A stretch of DNA of 64,000 nt. Origin: Burkholderiaceae bacterium. Lineage in GTDB: Bacteria; Pseudomonadota; Gammaproteobacteria; Burkholderiales; Burkholderiaceae_E. This document shows positions 1 through 8,438 of the stretch, one piece after another (positions within the stretch are counted from its first letter, which is position 1; each line of letters begins with the position of its first letter). The DNA is taken from positions 1 to 64,000 of the forward strand of contig JAJPES010000057.1 in assembly GCA_021166725.1 (NCBI GenBank), given 5' to 3'. Made by a program: the position numbers and the translations under genes. The notes under the pieces are model-generated. The model saw only the letters and a program-made list of their open reading frames with translations. It was not told the origin of the DNA and searched no databases.

Positions 1-153
1 GGGTTTAGGGTGTGGGTGGGGGGGGCCCGGTTTTATAACTGTTTGTAACCCCACACCCCGCTTCACAACCCGGGGGGCAACCCCTGGTTTTGGCCCCCAC
101 CCCGGGGGTCCCACCCCGGTTTTCTTCTTCCGGTTTTCTTCTTCCCCCTTCCC

Positions 154-2910
154 TCACAAAGACAGCCACACCCGCTTCAGCGCCGGATCGTCGCGATCGG
201 TCTGCACCGAAAATCCCAGCGCCTGCATCAACCGCATCATCGGCGCGTTGGCAGCCAGCACGAAGCCTTCGATGCGTTCGAGCCCCCGCTTGCGGGCATG
301 CTCGACGATCGCGTTCATCAGCGTCTTACCCAGGCCCTGGCGCTGCATTTCGTCGGCGATCGCGATGGCGAACTCGCAGCTGCGCCGGTCGGGGTTCAAC
401 AGGTAGCGCACGACGCCGATGATCGAGGAGTCGTCGTCGTGCGACAGCACCGCCACCAGCGCGAGCTCGCGGTCGTAGTCGATCTGCGTATAGCGAACCA
501 GCATGCGCGGCGACAGTTCGTTCAGCGCCGAGATGAAGCGGAAATAGCGCGACTGCTCGGAGAGCGCGCGCACGAAGCGCTGCAGCCGCTCGCCATCCTC
601 GGCCTGGATGGGACGGATCGTGCAGGGACGGCCGTCGCGCAGCGTGCACCGACGCACGAGCTCCGACGGGTACGGCATGATCGCCATGTGCGCATAGCGA
701 CGCTGGTCGTGCGGCTCGCGCGGAACCTTCGCATCGGCGACCGCGCGCGCGTCGACGGCGATCAGGCCGCCCTCGTCGGCGATGATCGGGTTGATGTCGA
801 GCTCGGCGAGCTGAGGCAGCTCGCAGACCATCTCCGACACCCTCACCAGCAGCCGCTCGAGCGACTCGAGATCGACGGCGGGTGCGTCGCCGTATTCGCC
901 GAGCGTGCGCGCCCCGCGCGTGCGCGCAATCATGCTGCGCGCAAGAAAACTGTTCAGCGGCGGGAACTCGAGCGTGGTGTCGCGATGGATCTCCACGCGC
1001 GTTCCGCCGGTGCCGAATGCGATCACCGGTCCGAACAGCGGATCGCGAAAGACGCCCACGTACAACTCGCGACCGTGACGGCCGAGCTTCATCGGCTGCA
1101 GTGTCACGCCCTGGATGCGCGCGGCCGGTCGCGCCGCGCGCACCGAGCGCAGGATCTCGTCGAACTGCTCGCGCACTTCGGTGGCATTGCGCACGTTCAA
1201 TGCCACGCCGCCGACATCGCTCTTGTGCGCGACATCCGACGAGCTGATCTTCATCGCCACCGGATATCCGATGCGGTTGGCCGCCGCCACCGCCTCCTGG
1301 CGGTTGGTCGCCAGCAGCGTCCGGTTCACCGGTACGTGGAACGCGTCGAGCAGCACCTTCGATTCGAGCTCGGTCAGCACCTCGCGATCTTCGGCAAGCG
1401 CCGTATCGAGCACCGTGCGCGCGCGGGCGACGTCGGGCGCCGTCATGTCCGACAGCGAGCGCGGCGTCTGCTGCAACAGCAGCTGGTTCTGGTAGAACGT
1501 TGCAACCGTGGAGAACGCGTCGACCGCCGCCTCCGGCGTGCGAAAGACCGGCACGCCCGCTGCGTCGAGCCAGGCGCGCAACGGGCGGGTCGACGTGTCG
1601 CCCAGCCAGCAGGCGAACAGAGGTTTACCGAGCGTGCCGGCGATGCGCGCGATGCGCTCGGTGATCTGCGGCGCGTCCAGCCCGGCGAACGGCGACAGCA
1701 GCACGAGCATCGCGTCCGACTCCGGGTCGTATGCGATTGCCTCGAGCGCGCTGGCGTAGTCGTCGGCACTGGCGCTCAGTCCGAGATTCAGCGGATTGGT
1801 GATTTCGACGCCGGGCAGCGCTGCCTCGAGTCTCCGTCGGGTCGGTTCGGTGTACGGCAGCAGCCGGATGTTGGCGAACCACGCCTGGTCCGACGCGAGC
1901 ACGAGCGGACCGTTGCCGTTGCCGATCATCGCGAGCCGCTTGCCCAGCGGCCAGTTACGCGACGCCAGATAGCGCACCGCCGTGAACAATTGCGTGAACA
2001 GGCGTACCTGCACCGCGCCGGCGCGGCGCAGCGCCGCGCTGTAGATCGCATCGCTGCCGACGATCGCTCCCGAATGCGTGCGCGCCGTCGGCCGGCGGGC
2101 GGCGTCGCGACCGCCCTTGAGCACGACCACCGGCTTGACCGACGCCAACGCGCGCAGCGCGCTCATGAAGCTGCGCGAATCGAGCACCGCCTCGAGATAG
2201 ACGACCACCGCCTTCGTCGACGCGTCGTTCGCCAGGAAGTCGAGCACCTGCGCGACGTCGATGTCCAGTTCGGCGCCGAGCGACACCGCCAGCGAGAACC
2301 CGATCGCCGTGTCGCCGGCCCAATCTAGGATGGCACCACCCAGTACGCCCGACTGGGTGACGAGCGCGACGTTGCCGGGCGGCGGCAGCGCGCCCAGCCG
2401 TCCGGCGTCGAGCCTGCGCGGTGGACGCGCGAAGCCCAGCGAACCGGGGCCGAGCAGGCGGATGCGCGCCGCGCGCGCCGTCGCGAGCAGCGACTGCAGC
2501 ACGGCGGGCTCCTGCGCATGGCCGAGCAACATCGCCGTGCGCGCACCGATGGCGATCGCCTCGCGCAGCGCATCGAGCATGTGTTCGGAATCGACGGCGA
2601 GGACGGCGAGATCCACGCCTGCGCCCTCTTCACGCGCACGGCCGCCGACTGCGCTCGCGCCCGGCGCTCTCCCGCCCGGTGCTGCCTCGTCCTCGGCACT
2701 CCCGCCGGAGGCACTCCCGCCCGGGGCCCGTCCGCTGCCCTCGGCCGCCGACTCCGCGCGCGGCGCGAGCACGATGCTGCGCACCTGCGCCTTCGATTCG
2801 GCGAGCTTGCGTCCCAGCTCCTCGACCCACGCCGGCACCGGGGACGGACCGTGAACGAACGCTATGCGCGAAGGATCGAACAGCGCGGTGAGCGAGTGCA
2901 GGCGTTCCAC
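154..2910 (-). CDS. Bifunctional acyl-CoA synthetase (NDP-forming) / GNAT N-acetyltransferase (Pat/PatZ-like protein acyltransferase)
   Basis: 918-aa ORF: N-terminal CoA-binding/succinyl-CoA-ligase-like domain (NVALVTQSGVLGGAILDWA), ATP-grasp-like region, C-terminal GNAT segment (EFAIAIADEMQRQGLGKTLMNAIVEHARKRG). Confidence 0.88.
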   Translation of the reverse strand: MERLHSLTALFDPSRIAFVHGPSPVPAWVEELGRKLAESKAQVRSIVLAPRAESAAEGSGRAPGGSASGGSAEDEAAPGGRAPGASAVGGRAREEGAGVDLAVLAVDSEHMLDALREAIAIGARTAMLLGHAQEPAVLQSLLATARAARIRLLGPGSLGFARPPRRLDAGRLGALPPPGNVALVTQSGVLGGAILDWAGDTAIGFSLAVSLGAELDIDVAQVLDFLANDASTKAVVVYLEAVLDSRSFMSALRALASVKPVVVLKGGRDAARRPTARTHSGAIVGSDAIYSAALRRAGAVQVRLFTQLFTAVRYLASRNWPLGKRLAMIGNGNGPLVLASDQAWFANIRLLPYTEPTRRRLEAALPGVEITNPLNLGLSASADDYASALEAIAYDPESDAMLVLLSPFAGLDAPQITERIARIAGTLGKPLFACWLGDTSTRPLRAWLDAAGVPVFRTPEAAVDAFSTVATFYQNQLLLQQTPRSLSDMTAPDVARARTVLDTALAEDREVLTELESKVLLDAFHVPVNRTLLATNRQEAVAAANRIGYPVAMKISSSDVAHKSDVGGVALNVRNATEVREQFDEILRSVRAARPAARIQGVTLQPMKLGRHGRELYVGVFRDPLFGPVIAFGTGGTRVEIHRDTTLEFPPLNSFLARSMIARTRGARTLGEYGDAPAVDLESLERLLVRVSEMVCELPQLAELDINPIIADEGGLIAVDARAVADAKVPREPHDQRRYAHMAIMPYPSELVRRCTLRDGRPCTIRPIQAEDGERLQRFVRALSEQSRYFRFISALNELSPRMLVRYTQIDYDRELALVAVLSHDDDSSIIGVVRYLLNPDRRSCEFAIAIADEMQRQGLGKTLMNAIVEHARKRGLERIEGFVLAANAPMMRLMQALGFSVQTDRDDPALKRVWLSL

Positions 2911-2938
2911 TTCTTCGGCCGAAGACGGCGCGCAGGCG

Positions 2939-3865
2939 TCAATCGATTCCGATCAGCGCGCGAAGGTGCAGCTCGACGCAGCGCGCCAGTGCCGCGAGTT
3001 CGTAGCCGCCTTCGAGCGTGGAGACGATCCGGCCTTCGCAATGCTCGTCGGCGAAGTTCGCGATCTGCGCGGTGATCCACGCGTAGTCGTCATCGCGCCA
3101 TCCGAGGTGGCTCATGTCGTCCTCGCGGTGCGCGTCGAACCCCGCCGAGACGAAGAGCATCTGCGGGGCGAAAGCCCGCAGGCGCGGCAGCCAGCAGTCG
3201 AGCACCGCCTGCCGCATCGACGCACCGTCGCTGTAAGGCTCGAGCGGCACGTTGCACATGTTCGGGCCGCGCGGGTTCTCGCCGAGAAACGGATACAGGC
3301 GCGACTGGAAGGTGGACGCCATCAGCACGCGCTCGTCGCTGGCGAGAATGTCCTCGCTGCCGTTGCCGTGGTGCACGTCGAAGTCGACGATCGCGACGCG
3401 CTCGAGCCCGAGCGCATCGAGCGCATGCAGTGCGCCCACCGCGATGTTGTTGAAGAAGCAGAAGCCCATCGCCCGGCCGCGTTCGGCGTGATGCCCGGGA
3501 GGGCGCACCGCGCAGAAGGCGCGCCGGTACTGCCCGGACACCACCAGCTCGGTAGCCCGCACGAGAGCGCCGGCAGCGTGCAGCGCGGCGTTCCACGTGT
3601 GCGGGTTCATCGCCGTGTCGGGGTCGAGCTGCGAGTAACCCTCGCGTGGGGAACTCGCCTGCAACTCGAGGAAGTAGCGCAGGTCGTGCGCGCGCGCGAC
3701 CTGCTCCGTGGTCGCTTCGGGCGCTTCGATCGTGTCGAGGTAGTCGCTGACGCCACGCAGCAGCAGCCGGTCGGCGACCACGGCGAGCCGTTCGGGGCAC
3801 TCGGGATGATGCGGCCCCATCTCATGCAGCAGGAAGCTCGGGTGCGTGAGGTAAGCGGCCTTCAT
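2939..3865 (-). CDS. Histone deacetylase family protein (AcuC/acetoin-utilisation-like)
   Basis: MKAAYLTHPSFLLHEMGPHHPECPERL..., RPPGHHAERGRAMGFCFFNNIAVGA, VDFDVHHGNGSEDI motifs. The longer ORF in the track is a spurious N-terminal extension. Confidence 0.93.
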   Translation of the reverse strand: MKAAYLTHPSFLLHEMGPHHPECPERLAVVADRLLLRGVSDYLDTIEAPEATTEQVARAHDLRYFLELQASSPREGYSQLDPDTAMNPHTWNAALHAAGALVRATELVVSGQYRRAFCAVRPPGHHAERGRAMGFCFFNNIAVGALHALDALGLERVAIVDFDVHHGNGSEDILASDERVLMASTFQSRLYPFLGENPRGPNMCNVPLEPYSDGASMRQAVLDCWLPRLRAFAPQMLFVSAGFDAHREDDMSHLGWRDDDYAWITAQIANFADEHCEGRIVSTLEGGYELAALARCVELHLRALIGID

Positions 3866-3964
3866 CGCGACTCCTCCCAGTCGCCACTGTAGCGTACGGC
3901 GACGAGGTAGACTCTTTCGCCCGCAGCAGCCCCACCGGCCAATTCGACTCGCCCGACGATCGCA

Positions 3965-5623
3965 ATGTCCGACGCATTCGTCCGTGTCCGGGAGTTCGTC
4001 CGTTCGTCGCGCAGCCGCGCACAGCAGCCGACCCGGGCCGGGCCGTCGCTGCCCGGCTTCGCGCTCGCGCGGCGCCGTTTCGCGCTGGCGCTGTGCCTGC
4101 TCGCCCCGGCGCTGGTCTCCTGCGCAAGCCTTCCCGCTGCGCAACCGCGTCCGGCACAGCGCGCGTTCGACCACCCGCAGAGCACGTCGCTCGGTCGCAT
4201 CGTTGCCGCCGCTGCACCCGATGCGCATTCCTCGGGAGTGCGCCTGCTCGTTTCCGGCGAGGACGCGCTCGGCTCGCTGGTGACGCTCGCTCGGCGCGCG
4301 GAGCGCTCGCTCGACCTCGAGTACTACATCGTGCGCAACGACGCCTCCACGCGCACGCTGCTGCGCGAAGTGCACGCGGCCGCGGTGCGCGGCGTGCGCG
4401 TGCGGATGCTCGTGGACGACCTGAACACGGCCGGCAGCGACGAAAGCCTGCTGTGCTTCACCCGACACCCGAATGTCGAACTGCGGCTGTTCAATCCGTT
4501 TCCGGCCGGGCGCTTCTCCACCTACACGCGCATCCTCGCGTCGCTCACCGACGTCGACCGGATCAACCAGCGGATGCACGGCAAGATGTTCGTGGCCGAC
4601 AACGCGATCGCCGCCACCGGCGGGCGCAATCTCGGCGACGCGTATTTCGTGCGCAGCCCGAAGAGCAATTTCGTCGACCTCGACGTGCTCGTCGCGGGTC
4701 CGGCCGTGCGCCGGCTGTCGGCTGCCTTCGATCGCTTCTGGAACGACCCGCTCGCCTACCCGGCGGCGCAACTCATCCACGAGACGCCGCGCTGCGAGGG
4801 GCCGGTTTCGGAGTCGCCCCAGCCGGAGACGAACGCGCAGGGCGAGACCGTCGAAGCGCCCGACTCCACCCCGGTGCCGTCGAGCACGCTGGCTCGTGCA
4901 CTGAAGGAGGGACGGCTGAAGATGCGCTGGGACGACGTACGCGTGCTCGCCGACACGCCGGCGAAGATCACCGGCAGTAGCGCTCCCCCTCCCGCATCGG
5001 CGTCGATCGCCGACGACGTCGCCCGTCTGCTCGGCTCCGCGCGCACCGAGCTGATCCTGATCACGCCGTATTTCGTTCCCGGCGATCACGGCGTGGCGCT
5101 GATCCGCGCGCTTCGACAGCGCAACGTGCGCGTGCGCGTGCTGACCAACTCGCTGGCTTCCACCGACGCGCCGGTCGTGCACGTCGGCTACGCTCGCTAC
5201 CGCCCGCAGCTGATCGAAATGGGCGTGGAGCTGTACGAGCTGCGCAACCAGCTCGGCACGCCGCGCTCGCAGCTCGGGCGCTTCGGATCGTCGCTGGCGA
5301 GCCTGCACGCGAAGGCCGTGGTGGTCGATCGCCGCACGGTGCTGATCGGCTCGATGAACCTCGACCCGCGCTCGCAACGTCTGAACACCGAGATGGGCCT
5401 GGTGATCCCCGACACCGTCGTCGCCGGACAGGTCGTGCGGCTGTTCGACGACGTTTCGAGCAACAGCAGCTATCGCGTCGTCGAGGACGACGAAGGGCGG
5501 CTGCGCTGGATCGGCGGCTCGCCGACAGTGCCCGACGCCGAGGGCAGCGAACCGGGCGCCAGCGCCGGATTGCGCGCGCTGATGTGGCTGCTGACGCCGT
5601 TCGCGCCGGAAGAGATGCTGTGA
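3965..5623 (+). CDS. Phospholipase D family protein (cardiolipin synthase-like)
   Basis: Two HxK motifs (RMHGKMFVADNAIAATGGRN; SLHAKAVVVDRRTVLIGSMNLDPRS); N-terminal signal/lipobox-like segment. Confidence 0.88.
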   Translation: MSDAFVRVREFVRSSRSRAQQPTRAGPSLPGFALARRRFALALCLLAPALVSCASLPAAQPRPAQRAFDHPQSTSLGRIVAAAAPDAHSSGVRLLVSGEDALGSLVTLARRAERSLDLEYYIVRNDASTRTLLREVHAAAVRGVRVRMLVDDLNTAGSDESLLCFTRHPNVELRLFNPFPAGRFSTYTRILASLTDVDRINQRMHGKMFVADNAIAATGGRNLGDAYFVRSPKSNFVDLDVLVAGPAVRRLSAAFDRFWNDPLAYPAAQLIHETPRCEGPVSESPQPETNAQGETVEAPDSTPVPSSTLARALKEGRLKMRWDDVRVLADTPAKITGSSAPPPASASIADDVARLLGSARTELILITPYFVPGDHGVALIRALRQRNVRVRVLTNSLASTDAPVVHVGYARYRPQLIEMGVELYELRNQLGTPRSQLGRFGSSLASLHAKAVVVDRRTVLIGSMNLDPRSQRLNTEMGLVIPDTVVAGQVVRLFDDVSSNSSYRVVEDDEGRLRWIGGSPTVPDAEGSEPGASAGLRALMWLLTPFAPEEML

Positions 5624-5670
5624 GATAGGGGCGACGAGCAATCCCGATCGACGCCGACCCGAACGCGCCG

Positions 5671-5937
5671 GGTTCGCTGCCGTTCTCCCCGACCACGACT
5701 CTTACCGTCCGCCTCAGCGGTGCCCTGCGCGATTTCGTAGCCGAGAGCGTGGGGGGGGACGGCGACTATGAGAACGTCAGCGCATACATCCGGGATCTGA
5801 TCCGCCGCGACAAGGAGCGCAAGGAGCAGGAGTCCTTCGAGCGACTGAGGGCCGAGTTGGTCCATGCCTTTACCGGCCCGGAATCCTCGTATCGGCCGCT
5901 GAAGGCGGCGGACGTGATCGCGCGCAACCGGGGCTGA
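5671..5937 (+). pseudogene. ParD-type antitoxin, start codon unclear
   Basis: TLTVRLSGALRDFVAESV(G)GDGDYENVSAYIRDLIRRDKERKEQ resembles ParD. No ATG/GTG/TTG in frame before the conserved N-terminus; the first in-frame GTG (5749) would remove it. Confidence 0.55.
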
Positions 5938-5941
5938 TCAG

Positions 5942-6263
5942 GTGGCCCGAGTGCGGGTCCGGAAGTCGGCGTCCTAACGGCTCGACGAAATCTATCGCTA
6001 CACACGCGACCGCGGAGGCGTTCGACAGGCCGATCGTTACATCCAGGGGTTGTTCGAGAAGTTCGACGGCATCGCGATAACAGCAAGACGCTTTCACGTC
6101 CGATTCCCGCCGACTTCGGAGTCGCCGGCTACTTCTTCCGTTACGAACGGCACTTCGTTTACTGGCGCTGGCTCTCGAACGGCGACGTCGGCATCGTGAC
6201 GATCCTGCACGAGCGGATGCATCTGATCGAACGCTTCCGGGACGATTTCGAAGCATTCCGAAC
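5942..6263 (+). pseudogene. ParE-type toxin remnant (internal stop plus frameshift)
   Basis: VARVRVRKSAS*RLDEIYRYTRDRGGVRQADRYIQGLFEKFDGIA then, in another frame, SKTLSRPIPADFGVAGYFFRYERHFVYWRWLSNGDVGIVTILHERMHLIERFRDDF. Confidence 0.75.
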
Positions 6264-6281
6264 TGGAGCGGGTGAAGGGAA
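6264..6281. repeat. Distal attachment-site direct repeat (copy of tRNA-Gly 3' end)
   Basis: tggagcgggtgaagggaa, identical to 11923..11940 within tRNA-Gly. Confidence 0.85.
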
Positions 6282-6311
6282 ATACACAACCGGCCGCATG
6301 GCCGAGATGGG

Positions 6312-6890
6312 CACGCCGATCGACACCACGAGGACCATGACCATGATCACGATCATCACGACCGCGACTACCCGTTCGATTGGAATGAGGCTCTGCGCAT
6401 CTGTCTGAGGGCGGTCGCAGCCGTTGTCCCTGGTTCAAATGGTGGGAGCCGTATCCAGCGGTCAGCGTAATCGGAGTCATTGGCTTGGTGATCTGTGGTT
6501 GGCCGATCTTCAAGGAAGCGCTGGAGCACCTGCAGGCCCGGCGCATGGCGATGGAACTGTCGAGGACCCTCGCGATCGTTGCCGCCGCCCCAATCGGCGA
6601 ATTTTTCACCGCCTTGGTGATCACGCTGTCGTGCTGATTGCGGAGGTGCTGGAGAGTCTGACGGTCGGCCGCGGCCGCAAGGCTACCCGGGACCTGCTGA
6701 AGCTTTTGCCGCGTGAGGTGTCGGTGCGTAGGATGGGTTCTATCAAGACCGTCTCGGCCGAGGAACTGTCAGTGGGTGATGTGATTCTGGTTTCCCCAGG
6801 CGGCCGCCTTCCGGTCGACGGTGTTGTGGTCTCCGGCCACTCATTCACCGACGAATCGCGGATCACCGGCGAGTCACGCTGGCGGTCTCG
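6312..6890 (+). pseudogene. Heavy-metal P-type (P1B) ATPase N-terminal remnant, multiply frameshifted
   Basis: Frame pieces: HADRHHEDHDHDHDHHDRDYPFDWNEALRICL; WWEPYPAVSVIGVIGLVICGWPIFKEALEHLQARRMAMELSRTLAIVAAAPIGEFFTALVITL; VLIAEVLESLTVGRGRKATRDLLKLLP...SVGDVILVSPGGRLPVDGVVVSGHSFTDESRITGES. Catalytic core absent. Confidence 0.8.
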
Positions 6891-7073
6891 CTCGCCACGG
6901 CCGTGATCACGCTGGCCGTCGTCGCTGGCCTCGTGGCCGGCGTGGTCGACTACATGACTTTGCACGGCAGCCGCCTGCATGATCGATGAGGCTTGCAGCT
7001 TGCCCCGGCGCCCGCGACGACACGGCGACCAGCCGCTGCGGCGGCGTGCACGAACCGGATTGAGGACGGACAC

Positions 7074-8438
7074 ATGAAAACCTTGATCACCATGTGCATC
7101 GCCGCAGCGTCCATCCGGGCCGGAGTGGCCGCGGCGGATCCCGCGGACCTCGCCCAGGCGAAGCCGGCGTTGTCGGCGCAGGCGTCGAACCCCCACACCA
7201 TGGACTGGATGCAGGGCTTTCCACCCGCGCCGGACAAGACGATCCGCGTCACCGATGCGGACTATTTCGCGTTTCCGAAACTGCGCTGGACGGTCTGCCA
7301 CTTCCGCGAGCTGATGCCGACCGCGGGCGTGCGCAGCGGCACGACGGGCGCCAGCGCGTTGCCGCTGGCGCTCGATCCGGGCATCGACGCGGTGACCTTC
7401 ACCCCGCTCGGCAGCCACCAGCCGATGACCTGGACGGCAGCGTTCGACGCCAACTACAGCGATGGCGTGCTGGTGCTGCACCGCGGCCGCATCGTGTACG
7501 AACGCTACGGTGGTTGCCTTGGCCCGCATACCTTGCACGGCGCCATGTCGGTGACCAAGAGCATCACCGGCTTGTTGGGCGAGATGCTGGTGGTCACGGG
7601 CAAGCTGGATGAAACCGCCCGCGTGGGCGCGCTGATTCCGGAACTGGACCAGAGTGCCTTTGGCGACGCCACCGTGCGCCAGGTGATGGACATGACCAGC
7701 GCGCTCGACTATTCGGAGGATTACGCCGATCCGAACGCCGAGGTCTGGGCCTACGCCAGGGCCGGCAGTGCGCTGCCCGCGCCCGCCGGCTACACCGGGC
7801 CGCGCAGCTACTTCGAGTTCCTGCAGACGGTGAAGAAGAAAGGCACCCATGGCGAGGCGTTCGGCTACAAGACGGTCAACGCCGATGTGCTGGGTTGGCT
7901 GATCGCGCGCACCACGGGCAAGTCGGTGGCCGAGATCCTGGCCGACACGGTCTGGACCCGGATCGGCGCCGAACGCGAGGCCTTCTACACGGTCGATTCC
8001 ATCGGCACGCCGTTCGCAGGCGGCGGCTTCAACGCCACCCTTCGCGACGTGGCGCGACTGGGCCTGCTGGTCTTGAACGACGGCCGCTGGAACGGCCGGC
8101 AGGTCATTCCGGCCAAGGCGATCGGGCGCATCCGCGCCGGCGGCGACAAGGTCGCCTTCGCCAAGGGCGGCTACGGTCTGCTGAAGGGCTGGAGCTACCG
8201 CGACATGTGGTGGATCAGCCATGACGATCACGGCGCGTTTGCCGCGCGCGGCGTGCACGGCCAGACGATCTGGATCGACCCGGCCGCGCAGATGGTGATC
8301 GTGCGCTTCGCCTCCACCCCGGTGGCGGCGAACGCATCCAGCGATCCGACCTCGCTGCCCGCCTTTCGCGCCATCGCCGATTACCTGATGGCACACGACC
8401 GCGACAGCGGCGCGACCCCGGCGGGCCGGAAGCAATGA
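7074..8438 (+). CDS. Serine hydrolase (beta-lactamase class C family)
   Basis: Signal-peptide-like N-terminus; SVTKSITGLLGEML (SxxK), MDMTSALDYSEDYADP, YGLLKGWSYRDMWWISHDDHGAFAARGVHGQTIWIDP. Confidence 0.85.
   Translation: MKTLITMCIAAASIRAGVAAADPADLAQAKPALSAQASNPHTMDWMQGFPPAPDKTIRVTDADYFAFPKLRWTVCHFRELMPTAGVRSGTTGASALPLALDPGIDAVTFTPLGSHQPMTWTAAFDANYSDGVLVLHRGRIVYERYGGCLGPHTLHGAMSVTKSITGLLGEMLVVTGKLDETARVGALIPELDQSAFGDATVRQVMDMTSALDYSEDYADPNAEVWAYARAGSALPAPAGYTGPRSYFEFLQTVKKKGTHGEAFGYKTVNADVLGWLIARTTGKSVAEILADTVWTRIGAEREAFYTVDSIGTPFAGGGFNATLRDVARLGLLVLNDGRWNGRQVIPAKAIGRIRAGGDKVAFAKGGYGLLKGWSYRDMWWISHDDHGAFAARGVHGQTIWIDPAAQMVIVRFASTPVAANASSDPTSLPAFRAIADYLMAHDRDSGATPAGRKQ

Noticed and set aside
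298-2328. 676-aa plus-strand ORF (His/Arg/Val-rich)
   Set aside because: Antisense shadow of the acyl-CoA synthetase gene in high-GC DNA; low-complexity R/H/A composition and no recognisable domain. The same applies to many long antisense ORFs (e.g. 14420-15196, 18933-20492, 31913-33271, 41387-42283, 60413-61615).
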